This document shows positions 9,668 to 16,576 of a stretch of DNA of 64,000 nt, piece after piece. The stretch lies in NCBI RefSeq assembly GCF_016595795.1, contig NZ_JAENHN010000032.1, positions 102,541 through 166,540 on the forward strand, given 5' to 3'. The notes below the pieces were generated by a model. It was given only the letters and a program-made list of their open reading frames with translations, was not told the DNA's origin and made no database searches. The position numbers and the translations under genes were made by a program. Numbering within the stretch: the first letter of the stretch is position 1; the number at the start of each line of letters is the position of its first letter. Source of the stretch: Clostridium yunnanense. GTDB taxonomy: Bacteria > Bacillota > Clostridia > Clostridiales > Clostridiaceae.

Positions 9668-9763
9668 GATGAACTACTTCGATCCGAAATCTATTTTTAA
9701 AACTCTCACGGGTTTTGGTGAGAGAATTTAAAAATAATAAATTTTATTACGAAGTGGTTCATC
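9668..9763 (+). repeat. Family A hairpin repeat, tandem copy 1 (best preserved)
   Basis: This 96-bp element has outer arms GATGAACTACTTC (9668-9680) and GAAGTGGTTCATC (9751-9763), which pair over 13 bp with one mismatch. Inside it has a second pairing of T-rich and A-rich blocks and a central CTCTCAC/GTGAGAG stem. It is the clearest copy for defining the family. It has no ORF. Confidence 0.85.
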
Positions 9764-9767
9764 TAAA

Positions 9768-9862
9768 GATGAACTACTTCAATCCGAAATCTATTTTCAA
9801 AACTCCTCTGGGTTCTGAGAGGAGAATTTGAAAATATAAATTCTAATATGAAGTGGTTCATC
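9768..9862 (+). repeat. Family A hairpin repeat, tandem copy 2
   Basis: This 95-bp direct neighbour of the previous copy has the same outer arms (GATGAACTACTTC and GAAGTGGTTCATC) and the same layout. Its central stem has changed to CTCCTCT/AGAGGAG, with paired changes on both arms. That compensation suggests the hairpin itself, as RNA or DNA, is what is kept. Confidence 0.85.
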
Positions 9863-9959
9863 TATATAATAGCAAGTTCAATTTATTATATCAGTTAAGA
9901 TATGAAAAGTAAATATATTAAAGGTTTAACATTTTATGTAGTAACCCAGGAGGTTTTTT

Positions 9960-11195
9960 ATGAATAGAAGAGTTGTTATTACTGGTATGGGAGTAGTTAC
10001 TTCAGTAGGAGTAGGGCTTGATAGTTTCTGGCAAGGAATTAAATCGGGAAAAAGTGGAATAAATATGATTGAAAGGGTAGATGTTTCAGAAATGCCAACA
10101 AAGGTTGGGGCTGAGATAAAAGATTTCGATCCAAACAATTTTATGGATAAAAAAGAAGTAAAAAGAACAGATAGATTTTCTCAGTTTGCTCTTGCAGCAA
10201 CAAAAATGGCGATGGAACACTCTAAAATAGACTTAGATAAAATCGAAAAGGAAAGAATGGGAGTAATTATTGGTACGGGTATTGGTGGAATAGAAACTAC
10301 CTTAGCTCAGTATAATGTATTTTTAGAAAAGGGACCAAGCAGAGTAAGTCCGTTTTTAGTTCCTATGATGATACCTAATATGGCATCAGGACTTGTTGCG
10401 ATAAAATATGGAGCAAAAGGTTTTAACGAATGCACCGTAACAGCTTGTGCAACTTCAACAAATTCAATCGGTGATGCTTTTAAAGCAATTCAAAGAGATG
10501 ATGCAGATATTATGATAACAGGAGGATCTGAAGCTCCTATAACTGGACTTACTTTAGCAGGCTTTTGCTCTAGTAAAGCAATGACAACTAATCATGACCC
10601 AGCTTCTGCAAGCAGACCTTTTGATATTGAAAGAGATGGATTTGTGTTAGGAGAAGGGGCAGGTGTTGTAATACTTGAAGAACTTGAACATGCATTAAAT
10701 AGAGGCGCAGATATAATTGCTGAAGTAGTAGGGTATGGCTGTACTAACGATGCATATCATATAACTTCACCTTCAGAAGGTGGTGAAGGTGCCGCAAGAT
10801 GTATGACAAGAGCTATAAAGGATGCAGGCATAACACCACAAGAAGTTGGATACATAAATGCCCATGGAACATCTACTAATGCTGGGGATAAGTGTGAGAC
10901 CTCAGCAATTAAAACAGTTTTTGGTGATTATGCTTATAAACTTTTAGTTAGTTCAACTAAATCAATGACTGGACATTTACTTGGTGCTACTGGAGCAGTA
11001 GAGGCCATTATAACTGCAGAAGCGTTAAAAGAAGGATTTGCTCCTCCAACTATGAACCTAAATACACCTGATCCAGAATGTGATTTAAATTATGTTGCAA
11101 ATGAAGGAATAAGTGTTGATCTTAAATATGCGTTGACTAATTCCTTTGGATTTGGTGGACATAATGCTACTTTAGTATTAAAAGCATATAAATAA
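9960..11195 (+). CDS. fabF: 3-oxoacyl-[acyl-carrier-protein] synthase II
   Basis: This 411-residue condensing enzyme adds malonyl-ACP units to growing acyl chains in type II fatty acid synthesis. The Cys-His-His triad is intact: C163 in [10 protein letters not shown]302 in NAHGTST and H339 in [10 protein letters not shown]. Lys in KSMTGH and the GFGGHN tail are also present. Length and residue numbers match E. coli FabF closely. It is not inside a fab gene cluster but stands alone with its own ribosome site (AGGAGG, 5 nt before ATG) and terminator, so it may be a second copy or a paralogue for a specialised product. Confidence 0.93.
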   Translation: MNRRVVITGMGVVTSVGVGLDSFWQGIKSGKSGINMIERVDVSEMPTKVGAEIKDFDPNNFMDKKEVKRTDRFSQFALAATKMAMEHSKIDLDKIEKERMGVIIGTGIGGIETTLAQYNVFLEKGPSRVSPFLVPMMIPNMASGLVAIKYGAKGFNECTVTACATSTNSIGDAFKAIQRDDADIMITGGSEAPITGLTLAGFCSSKAMTTNHDPASASRPFDIERDGFVLGEGAGVVILEELEHALNRGADIIAEVVGYGCTNDAYHITSPSEGGEGAARCMTRAIKDAGITPQEVGYINAHGTSTNAGDKCETSAIKTVFGDYAYKLLVSSTKSMTGHLLGATGAVEAIITAEALKEGFAPPTMNLNTPDPECDLNYVANEGISVDLKYALTNSFGFGGHNATLVLKAYK

Positions 11196-11270
11196 TTGAT
11201 TGAAAGTTAATCAATTAAGATTGTTAGTGCTAATCAGTGCTTGCCATAGCGTCATTGGCGCTAACAGACA

Positions 11271-11300
11271 AAAAAGAAGCGAACAAATTCGCTTCTTTTT
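11271..11300. terminator. Bidirectional terminator between fabF and the ABC exporter
   Basis: AAGAAGCGAA (11274-11283) and TTCGCTTCTT (11288-11297) form a 10-bp perfect stem, with a T run on the right and an A run on the left. It can therefore end both convergent transcripts. A second weaker pairing, GTTAGTGC with GCGCTAAC, lies just upstream at about 11223-11265. Confidence 0.85.
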
Positions 11301-12123
11301 ATTTATGTGGATTAAAAACTTTAACTTTTGAGAAGTCAGCTTTATTAAATTGAATTACACAAAGTATAAAGAAAATTAACCCCATACCTAATATAATGAA
11401 TAGACCAAAGTAAGGTCTTATGATAAAACCATTTACATCAAAGGCAACACCGGCCTTAATTAACCCGTCCGTTGAGAAGTTTTCCATTTTTAAACTTATA
11501 TATCTAAAGATTGAAGTTGTATAAGTAAGTGGATTTAAGTATACAAGGGGACGTAAGATCTTAGGCATAACAGTAGTTGGGATATATGCACCAGATAAAA
11601 AAGTTAGAGGCATTGTAAATAAAGTAATTATAACTTGAAATGCAGCTGAATTTTTTGCAATTGAAGCTAAGTAAAGCCCTATAGACCCAAAGGTTACTCC
11701 AACTGCAATCATAACCCCTGTCATTTCTAAAAATTGAAGTACATCAATTTTTAGTCCCATAAATAGTGCGAAGATAATTACGAGTATTCCTTGAAGCACT
11801 GCTATTATTGCAGAAGAAAGTACTTGTCCAATTGAAATCTGCCATCTTGCAACAGGGGAGACAATAATCTCTTTCATAAAGCCCAAAGATATATCTTCTA
11901 TTATGTTAGTAGAATTACTTAAAGCTGATTGAAAAACAGTCATTATTATTATTCCAGAAATAAGGTAGTTTAGAGGTTGTTCAACTCCTGTAGTTGATGA
12001 TTTCATTACGAATGAGAATATAAACAAGAAAAATCCTGACATAAAAATTGAAGCGAATAATCTTATTTTATCTCTAGTAAAATTAGTTAGGTTTCTTTGA
12101 ATTATAGCAATCATTCCGCGCAT
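11299..12123 (-). CDS. ABC-2 type exporter permease
   Basis: This 274-residue membrane protein of the ABC-2 permease family has six predicted membrane segments. It shows the family pattern PLTFLSGAYIPTTVMPKILRPLVYLNPLTY between the fifth and sixth segments. It should form the channel of a DrrAB-like drug or lipid exporter together with the ATPase encoded just upstream. The two genes overlap by one base (TAATG at 12121-12125), which implies translational coupling. Substrate unknown. Confidence 0.88.
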   Translation of the reverse strand: MRGMIAIIQRNLTNFTRDKIRLFASIFMSGFFLFIFSFVMKSSTTGVEQPLNYLISGIIIMTVFQSALSNSTNIIEDISLGFMKEIIVSPVARWQISIGQVLSSAIIAVLQGILVIIFALFMGLKIDVLQFLEMTGVMIAVGVTFGSIGLYLASIAKNSAAFQVIITLFTMPLTFLSGAYIPTTVMPKILRPLVYLNPLTYTTSIFRYISLKMENFSTDGLIKAGVAFDVNGFIIRPYFGLFIILGMGLIFFILCVIQFNKADFSKVKVFNPHK

Positions 12124-13037
12124 TATAGTCTAATCTCCTTCCCAGTTATAGCTAAGAAAACATCGTTTAATGTTCCTTTTTTTGTTTCAAACTCTATAAT
12201 TTCATTTTTAAATCTTGAAGCCATTTCTAAAATAGTTTCTAATTTGTTAGAATGGATGGTAAATACATCATTATCAAAAGCATAAGCTATTGAATTGTCC
12301 TTTAGATGTTCAATAAGTTCTGCGATTTTTGAAGTTTTAATTTTAGTTATATTGGAAGTATATTCTTTTTTTAGATTATACGGAGTATCAAAGGCTACTA
12401 TCTTGCCATGATCCATTATTGCAACCTTGTCACAGATTTCTGCTTCATCCATATAGTGAGTGGTTAAGAATATAGTTATATTTTTTTGTTTTTGAAGCTT
12501 ATAAATATATTCCCATATGTTAGCTCTTGTTTGTGGATCAAGTCCAGTTGTAGGTTCATCTAAGAATAAGACCTTAGGATAGTGAACAAGTCCTCTAGCT
12601 ATTTCAACTCTTCGCTTCATACCGCCTGAAAGACTTTGTACTGGAGCTTTTCGCCATTCTACTAAATCAACTAAATCTAGAACGAAATCAATCCTGTTTT
12701 TTATGTCCTTTTTAGGAACATTGTAAAACTCACAATGAAACTTTAAGTTTTCTTCAACAGTAAGCTTTCCGTCCAAAGTACTATCTTGAAAAACAAATCC
12801 GATACTATTTCTTACTTTGCTTTTATTATCAGAAACTTCGTAACCGTTTATTTTTAAAACACCGTCAGTTTTATCAACAATTGTACAAAGTGTATTTATG
12901 GTTGTACTCTTCCCGGCGCCGTTTGGGCCAAGAAAAGCAAATATTGAACCTTCTGCTACCTCGAAGGAGATATCATCTACTGCTTTAAAATCACCATATT
13001 TTTTTGTGAAATTTTTTACTTCTATTATGTTACTCAT
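12123..13037 (-). CDS. ABC exporter ATPase, DrrA-like
   Basis: This 304-residue cytoplasmic ATPase powers the neighbouring ABC-2 permease. The Walker A GPNGAGKST is at about 38-46, followed by the Q-loop VFQDST, the signature LSGGMKRRVEIARG, Walker B VLFLDEPTTGLD and the switch TTHYMDEAE. The C-terminal 80 residues form the usual DrrA-type extension. The start ATG 13037 has a GGAGG ribosome site. Its promoter region contains the 15-bp site also found upstream of the divergent histidine kinase gene, so the kinase and regulator pair probably controls this exporter. Confidence 0.92.
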   Translation of the reverse strand: MSNIIEVKNFTKKYGDFKAVDDISFEVAEGSIFAFLGPNGAGKSTTINTLCTIVDKTDGVLKINGYEVSDNKSKVRNSIGFVFQDSTLDGKLTVEENLKFHCEFYNVPKKDIKNRIDFVLDLVDLVEWRKAPVQSLSGGMKRRVEIARGLVHYPKVLFLDEPTTGLDPQTRANIWEYIYKLQKQKNITIFLTTHYMDEAEICDKVAIMDHGKIVAFDTPYNLKKEYTSNITKIKTSKIAELIEHLKDNSIAYAFDNDVFTIHSNKLETILEMASRFKNEIIEFETKKGTLNDVFLAITGKEIRL

Positions 13038-13115
13038 AATTTATATCCTCCTGATTAAATTTTCTTCATGAGGATATATTAAAGCTTAAATTTAAACTTA
13101 TACTAAAGCCTTTTT

Positions 13116-13130
13116 AAAGATTTTATAAAG
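13116..13130 (-). promoter_or_regulatory. Candidate response-regulator site upstream of the ABC operon
   Basis: AAAGATTTTATAAAG here is the exact reverse complement of 13415-13429. Read on the minus strand it gives CTTTATAA followed 11 bp later by CTTTAAAA, a tandem half-site arrangement typical of OmpR/PhoB regulators. It lies about 80 bp upstream of the ATPase start. Confidence 0.5.
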
Positions 13131-13162
13131 AATTTTAAAATCTTCTTAAAATATGGCACTTT

Positions 13163-13223
13163 TAAAGCATCGTTTTAAATTAAGTGGCCAGACATCCGAT
13201 GCTTTATAACCACTTAATTTAAA
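13163..13223. other. Two interlocked perfect inverted repeats
   Basis: Stem 1 pairs TAAAGCATCG (13163-13172) with CGATGCTTTA (13197-13206). Stem 2 pairs TTTAAATTAAGTGG (13174-13187) with CCACTTAATTTAAA (13210-13223). The arms alternate 1-2-1-2, so the two stems cannot both form as simple hairpins. The element lies about 125 bp upstream of the ATPase start and 280 bp upstream of the kinase start. Confidence 0.6.
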
Positions 13224-13414
13224 TAATATTCTTAAACATAACTTAAAATATATGCACACGAAAAAAATCATATGATCCATAAATGATTATCTAAAGAATA
13301 AAAAACTGTTATTATTTAAGCTTTGCCAGTATAATCTTAATGAATAGATAAGTGTAAAATACATTGTACTAATAATGAAGTAAGAGATCTAAATTAGTTT
13401 TTTGCTTAAATTAA

Positions 13415-13433
13415 CTTTATAAAATCTTTATAA
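13415..13433 (+). promoter_or_regulatory. Candidate response-regulator site upstream of the histidine kinase gene
   Basis: CTTTATAA occurs at 13415-13422 and again at 13426-13433, an 11-bp tandem. The first 15 bases are the exact reverse complement of the site at 13116-13130 in the divergent ABC promoter. It lies about 70-90 bp upstream of the kinase start and suggests autoregulation of the two-component operon. Confidence 0.5.
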
Positions 13434-13503
13434 TTAGTTTAAAGTATTTTTAATAATAACTTTTATAATGATTTTATAAAATAGAAATTAGCAGGTGAGT
13501 ATA

Positions 13504-14712
13504 ATGAAAAACGATAGCTGGTTTAAACATACAATCTATAGAATAAGTAAACGGATCATAGCGCACAAAGAAATGCATGAGAAGCAGCATCAGCTACATA
13601 TGGAGTACCAAAAAAAGATGCATGATATAAATGGTTTTTATAGGCATAGTAATGAATTTCAAAGGTACAGAAATCATATAAGATATACAAGGCCTTTTAT
13701 AGTAGTTTTTAATCTAATTATATGGTTTTTAATATTTCGGTTTTTAGGAATTAAGACCTTAAGTATCATATTTGCATTACTAGTTAGTATTGGAGGATTA
13801 GTTGAATTTCTCTTTCTTGCTAATTTAGAAAAAAGAATATTTAAACCAATAAATCAGCTTAAAGGCGGAGTAGAAGAAGTTGCTAAAGGCAATTACGATA
13901 TAAAGGTTGATTGTGAAATTGAAAACGAGATTGGAGTTTTAGTAAAATCCTTTAACGAAATGGTTCATAAACTAAAAGAAGGTGAAGTTCTAAAACAACA
14001 ATATGAAGAGAATAGGAAATCTCTCATCGCAAATATTTCTCATGACTTAAAAACTCCAATTACAGCAATACAAGGTTATATTGAAACTATGGCTGATAGA
14101 AATGATATACCTATAGAAACAGTAAATAAGTATCATCAGATTATATATAATAATGCAGCATATATGAATAAACTTATAGATGATCTATTTCTATTTTCAA
14201 AATTAGATATGCAAAAACTAGAGTTTGATTTTCAAGATATAAGCATTAAAGATTTTATGGCTGATTTGATGGAAGAGTTTAATTTTGAACTTGAAGATAG
14301 AGCTATAGACTTTGATTATAAAGATAAGTTAATAAGGAAACTAGAAGTGAGGATAGACTTAAAAAGAATTCACCAAGTCTTTAGGAATATAATCGGAAAC
14401 GCCATTAAATATGGAAATGAAAAAAATCTAAAAATAGATGTAAGTTTGTATGAAAAGGATAATTTTATACAAATTGACATTGTGGACAATGGCCCAGGTA
14501 TACCAGAAGATAAGTTACCATATATTTTTGATAGATTTTATAGAATTGACTATGCTAGAACAAAAAACTTGATGAGTACAGGATTAGGACTTGCAATATC
14601 TAAAGAACTGGTTGAAGCACATGGCGGAAAAATTAAAGTAAGCAGTAGGCAAGGTGAAGGAACCTGCTTTACCATAGTACTTCCTGCGAAAGAATACATT
14701 AAGGGAGAATAA
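13504..14712 (+). CDS. Sensor histidine kinase
   Basis: This membrane kinase should phosphorylate the regulator encoded 4 nt downstream. It has a basic, His- and Gln-rich cytoplasmic N-terminus of about 60 residues. Two close membrane segments (about 65-105) have almost no outside loop, followed by HAMP (about 108-160), HisKA with phospho-acceptor H180 in ISHDLKTPI, and an HATPase with N, G1 (DNGPGIPED) and G2 (GLGLAIS) boxes. The lack of a large extracellular domain is typical of intramembrane-sensing kinases tied to peptide-antibiotic ABC exporters, and an exporter sits divergently. I prefer ATG 13504 because AGGTGAG (13493-13499) serves it; the upstream in-frame GTG at 13495 lies inside that ribosome site. 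Confidence 0.9.
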   Translation: MKNDSWFKHTIYRISKRIIAHKEMHEKQHQLHMEYQKKMHDINGFYRHSNEFQRYRNHIRYTRPFIVVFNLIIWFLIFRFLGIKTLSIIFALLVSIGGLVEFLFLANLEKRIFKPINQLKGGVEEVAKGNYDIKVDCEIENEIGVLVKSFNEMVHKLKEGEVLKQQYEENRKSLIANISHDLKTPITAIQGYIETMADRNDIPIETVNKYHQIIYNNAAYMNKLIDDLFLFSKLDMQKLEFDFQDISIKDFMADLMEEFNFELEDRAIDFDYKDKLIRKLEVRIDLKRIHQVFRNIIGNAIKYGNEKNLKIDVSLYEKDNFIQIDIVDNGPGIPEDKLPYIFDRFYRIDYARTKNLMSTGLGLAISKELVEAHGGKIKVSSRQGEGTCFTIVLPAKEYIKGE

Positions 14713-14716
14713 TGTT

Positions 14717-15406
14717 ATGAAAATATTAATTATAGAAGATGACTTAAATATAGCTGAAATGGAAAGAGATTTTTTGCAACTAAATGGATATAACGCTGAA
14801 ATTGTTCAAGATGGAATAGAAGGTTTAAAGATGGCGTTAACAGGACATTATGAAGTTGTTATAGTTGATTTGATGCTTCCAGGAAAGAGCGGGTATGAGA
14901 TAACAAAAGAGATAAGAAAGAGTCTGGAAATTCCTATTATAGTGGTGTCGGCTAGAACTGAAGATATTGATAAGATTAGAGTTTTAGACTTTGGAGCAGA
15001 CGATTATATGACCAAACCCTTTAGTCCAGCAGAATTGACGGCTAGAATTAAGTCTCATATAAATAGATACAATAGGCTAAAAGGGAATATAGAAGCTAAA
15101 GAACTTATAATTAGAGGTGGACTTGAAATAAATATAGCTTCCCATAGAGTATCTGTATATAGTAAGGAAATACAGCTTACATCAAAGGAATATTCAATAT
15201 TGTTATTACTTGCATCTAACCCTAATATTGTTTTTACTAAAGAACATATTTTTGATAAAATCTGGGGAGATGAGTTTTTTGGAGATACTGCTACGGTACC
15301 TGTTCATATCCAGAAAATAAGAAAAAAGATTGAAAAAGATCCATCTAATCCAGAATTTATTGAAACCTTATGGGGTACGGGGTATAGATTTAAGCAAAGC
15401 AAATAA
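14717..15406 (+). CDS. OmpR-family response regulator
   Basis: This 229-residue regulator has a receiver domain (about 1-120) with acidic pocket E7-D8-D9, phospho-acceptor D51 in VDLMLPG and K in TKPFSPAEL. A winged-helix DNA-binding domain follows (about 130-229) with TSKEYSILLLLASNPN and VHIQKIRKKIEKDP. Its partner is the kinase just upstream. The likely targets are the two 15-bp sites in the divergent promoters at 13.1 and 13.4 kb, which would make it a controller of the ABC exporter and of itself. It resembles the regulator at the right end of the window. Confidence 0.93.
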   Translation: MKILIIEDDLNIAEMERDFLQLNGYNAEIVQDGIEGLKMALTGHYEVVIVDLMLPGKSGYEITKEIRKSLEIPIIVVSARTEDIDKIRVLDFGADDYMTKPFSPAELTARIKSHINRYNRLKGNIEAKELIIRGGLEINIASHRVSVYSKEIQLTSKEYSILLLLASNPNIVFTKEHIFDKIWGDEFFGDTATVPVHIQKIRKKIEKDPSNPEFIETLWGTGYRFKQSK

Positions 15407-15546
15407 CACTTGATGTTAAGCTAGTACGTATTATATTAAAAGTAAGAATTATAAGGTGATATATACTTTATGGTTTAGCCAAAGTAATATAGACTATAAT
15501 AGAACTAATTATTTACATAGAAATTAAGATATAAGATGAGGATAAG

Positions 15547-16005
15547 ATGAAATTTAATTTTAAAATACCAAAAGAACAAGATTCATTACAAATAGCAACT
15601 TGGAAATATGAAAATGAGTATTCTTTCTACAGCAATGATAAAACAAAGGAAAAGCAAGAATGGGCGTTAAATATTCATACTGAAGAAGATGCTTTCACTA
15701 TTTTTGATGAAAGTGACAAACTTGTTGGGCATTGTAGTTTTGATGACGAAGATGGAGAAATAATTTTAGGGCTACAAATGAAACCGAGTTTTACAGGACA
15801 AGGTAATGGACACGAGTTTGTTAAAGCAGTTTTGGATTTTGGGAAGAAGAAGTATGACTATAATAAAATTTCCCTTTATGTTGCTAAGTTTAACAAAAGA
15901 GCCATTAAAGTTTATGAAAAACTTGGGTTTTATAAAATAGATGATTTTACTTGGGATATATATGATGAAGAGATAGAATTTTTTGTTATGGAAAAATGTT
16001 ATTAG
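15547..16005 (+). CDS. GNAT-family N-acetyltransferase
   Basis: This 152-residue soluble protein has the GNAT fold. It has a beta-bulge region LVGHCSFDDEDGEIILGLQMKPSFTGQGNG, where QGNGHEF replaces the usual Q/RxxGxG/A acetyl-CoA pyrophosphate loop, and ends with LYVAKFNKRAIKVYEKLGF, the standard N-x-x-A-x-x-x-Y-x-x-x-GF motif. It should transfer acetyl from acetyl-CoA to an amine, with substrate unknown. It is transcribed alone, 140 bp after the regulator gene. Confidence 0.85.
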   Translation: MKFNFKIPKEQDSLQIATWKYENEYSFYSNDKTKEKQEWALNIHTEEDAFTIFDESDKLVGHCSFDDEDGEIILGLQMKPSFTGQGNGHEFVKAVLDFGKKKYDYNKISLYVAKFNKRAIKVYEKLGFYKIDDFTWDIYDEEIEFFVMEKCY

Positions 16006-16008
16006 CGG

Positions 16009-16080
16009 TGAAACACTTTAATTAGAAATCTATTTTAAAAACTACTCTGAGTCTAATAGAAGAATTTGAAAATTAATTAT
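16009..16080 (+). repeat. Decayed family A repeat
   Basis: After the acetyltransferase stop the sequence follows the family A plan: CACTTTAATTAGAAATCTATTTTAAAAACT, a worn central hairpin, then GAAGAATTTGAAAATTAATT. The right outer arm is missing. I align it by eye to the 9.7-kb copies. Confidence 0.5.
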
Positions 16081-16081
16081 G

Positions 16082-16137
16082 TTGACAATGCAAATGCCTT
16101 ATGATAATATGATACCAATAATTCGACGGATATCGAA
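16082..16137 (+). promoter_or_regulatory. Promoter and possible ArsR operator
   Basis: TTGACA (16082-16087) is separated by 17 bp from TAATAT (16105-16110), a good vegetative promoter. About 11 bp downstream lies a short inverted repeat, TTCGA (16122-16126) and TCGAA (16133-16137), which overlaps the likely transcript start. ArsR-type repressors commonly bind such a position to repress their own gene. Confidence 0.55.
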
Positions 16138-16164
16138 ATATAAAATGATCAGGAGAAAATCTGC

Positions 16165-16449
16165 ATGAAACTTGATGATAATACAATTGGACAGGCTGTT
16201 AAAGTTTATAAAGCTTTAGGGGAACCAACAAGAATAAAAATTATTAAAATTCTATATAGAATTGATGAATTGAATTGTAATGAAATTGAAGACAAAGCTT
16301 GCATATGTGCAAAATCAACTCTATCACATCATATGAAACAGCTAGCTGATTGCGGATTAATCGAACTACGTAAGGATGGTATATTTCATTATTACAGTCT
16401 AAACAGAGAGGTATTAAAGAATTTTGTTTCATTAGATTGGGATGACTAG
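16165..16449 (+). CDS. ArsR/SmtB-family transcription regulator
   Basis: This 94-residue winged-helix repressor starts with KALGEPTRIKIIKIL and has the recognition region CAKSTLSHHMKQLADCGLIELRKDG followed by the wing IFHYYSLN. There are four cysteines (LNCNEIED, ACICAKS, ADCGL). Family members that sense As(III), Cd(II) or Pb(II) use cysteines near the recognition helix, and ACICA is placed similarly, but I cannot assign the ligand. No metal transporter lies beside it. It is followed by a 24-bp palindrome and then lon. Confidence 0.87.
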   Translation: MKLDDNTIGQAVKVYKALGEPTRIKIIKILYRIDELNCNEIEDKACICAKSTLSHHMKQLADCGLIELRKDGIFHYYSLNREVLKNFVSLDWDD

Positions 16450-16487
16450 TATAAATGTTAACTTGTAATTGATATATTTTTTAGCAT

Positions 16488-16511
16488 ATAGTTCTATAAA
16501 TATAGAACTAT
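16488..16511. other. 24-bp perfect palindrome between the ArsR gene and lon
   Basis: ATAGTTCTATA (16488-16498) and TATAGAACTAT (16501-16511) pair over 11 bp around AA. There is no T run after it, so it is a weak terminator at best. It could be an operator for lon or part of an mRNA hairpin. It sits 65 bp before the lon start. Confidence 0.5.
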
Positions 16512-16576
16512 AGAAGTATTTTGATAAAAGAACAAATTAATGACTGCTATAGTCAAAATAATGGAGATGAGTGAGA

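Larger units (their letters stand above)
9567..9959. other. 393-bp divergent gap between the AraC gene and fabF, mostly repeats
   Basis: This gap holds the AraC gene promoter region, two family A repeats in tandem (9668-9763 and 9768-9862, four bases apart), and an AT-rich stretch leading to the AGGAGG of fabF at 9949-9954. I see no gene in it. Confidence 0.6.

Noticed and set aside
13163-13223. H-type pseudoknot formed by both stems at once
   Set aside because: One nucleotide would have to cross a 14-bp stem, which is not possible for the full pairing. I report the stems as alternatives instead.
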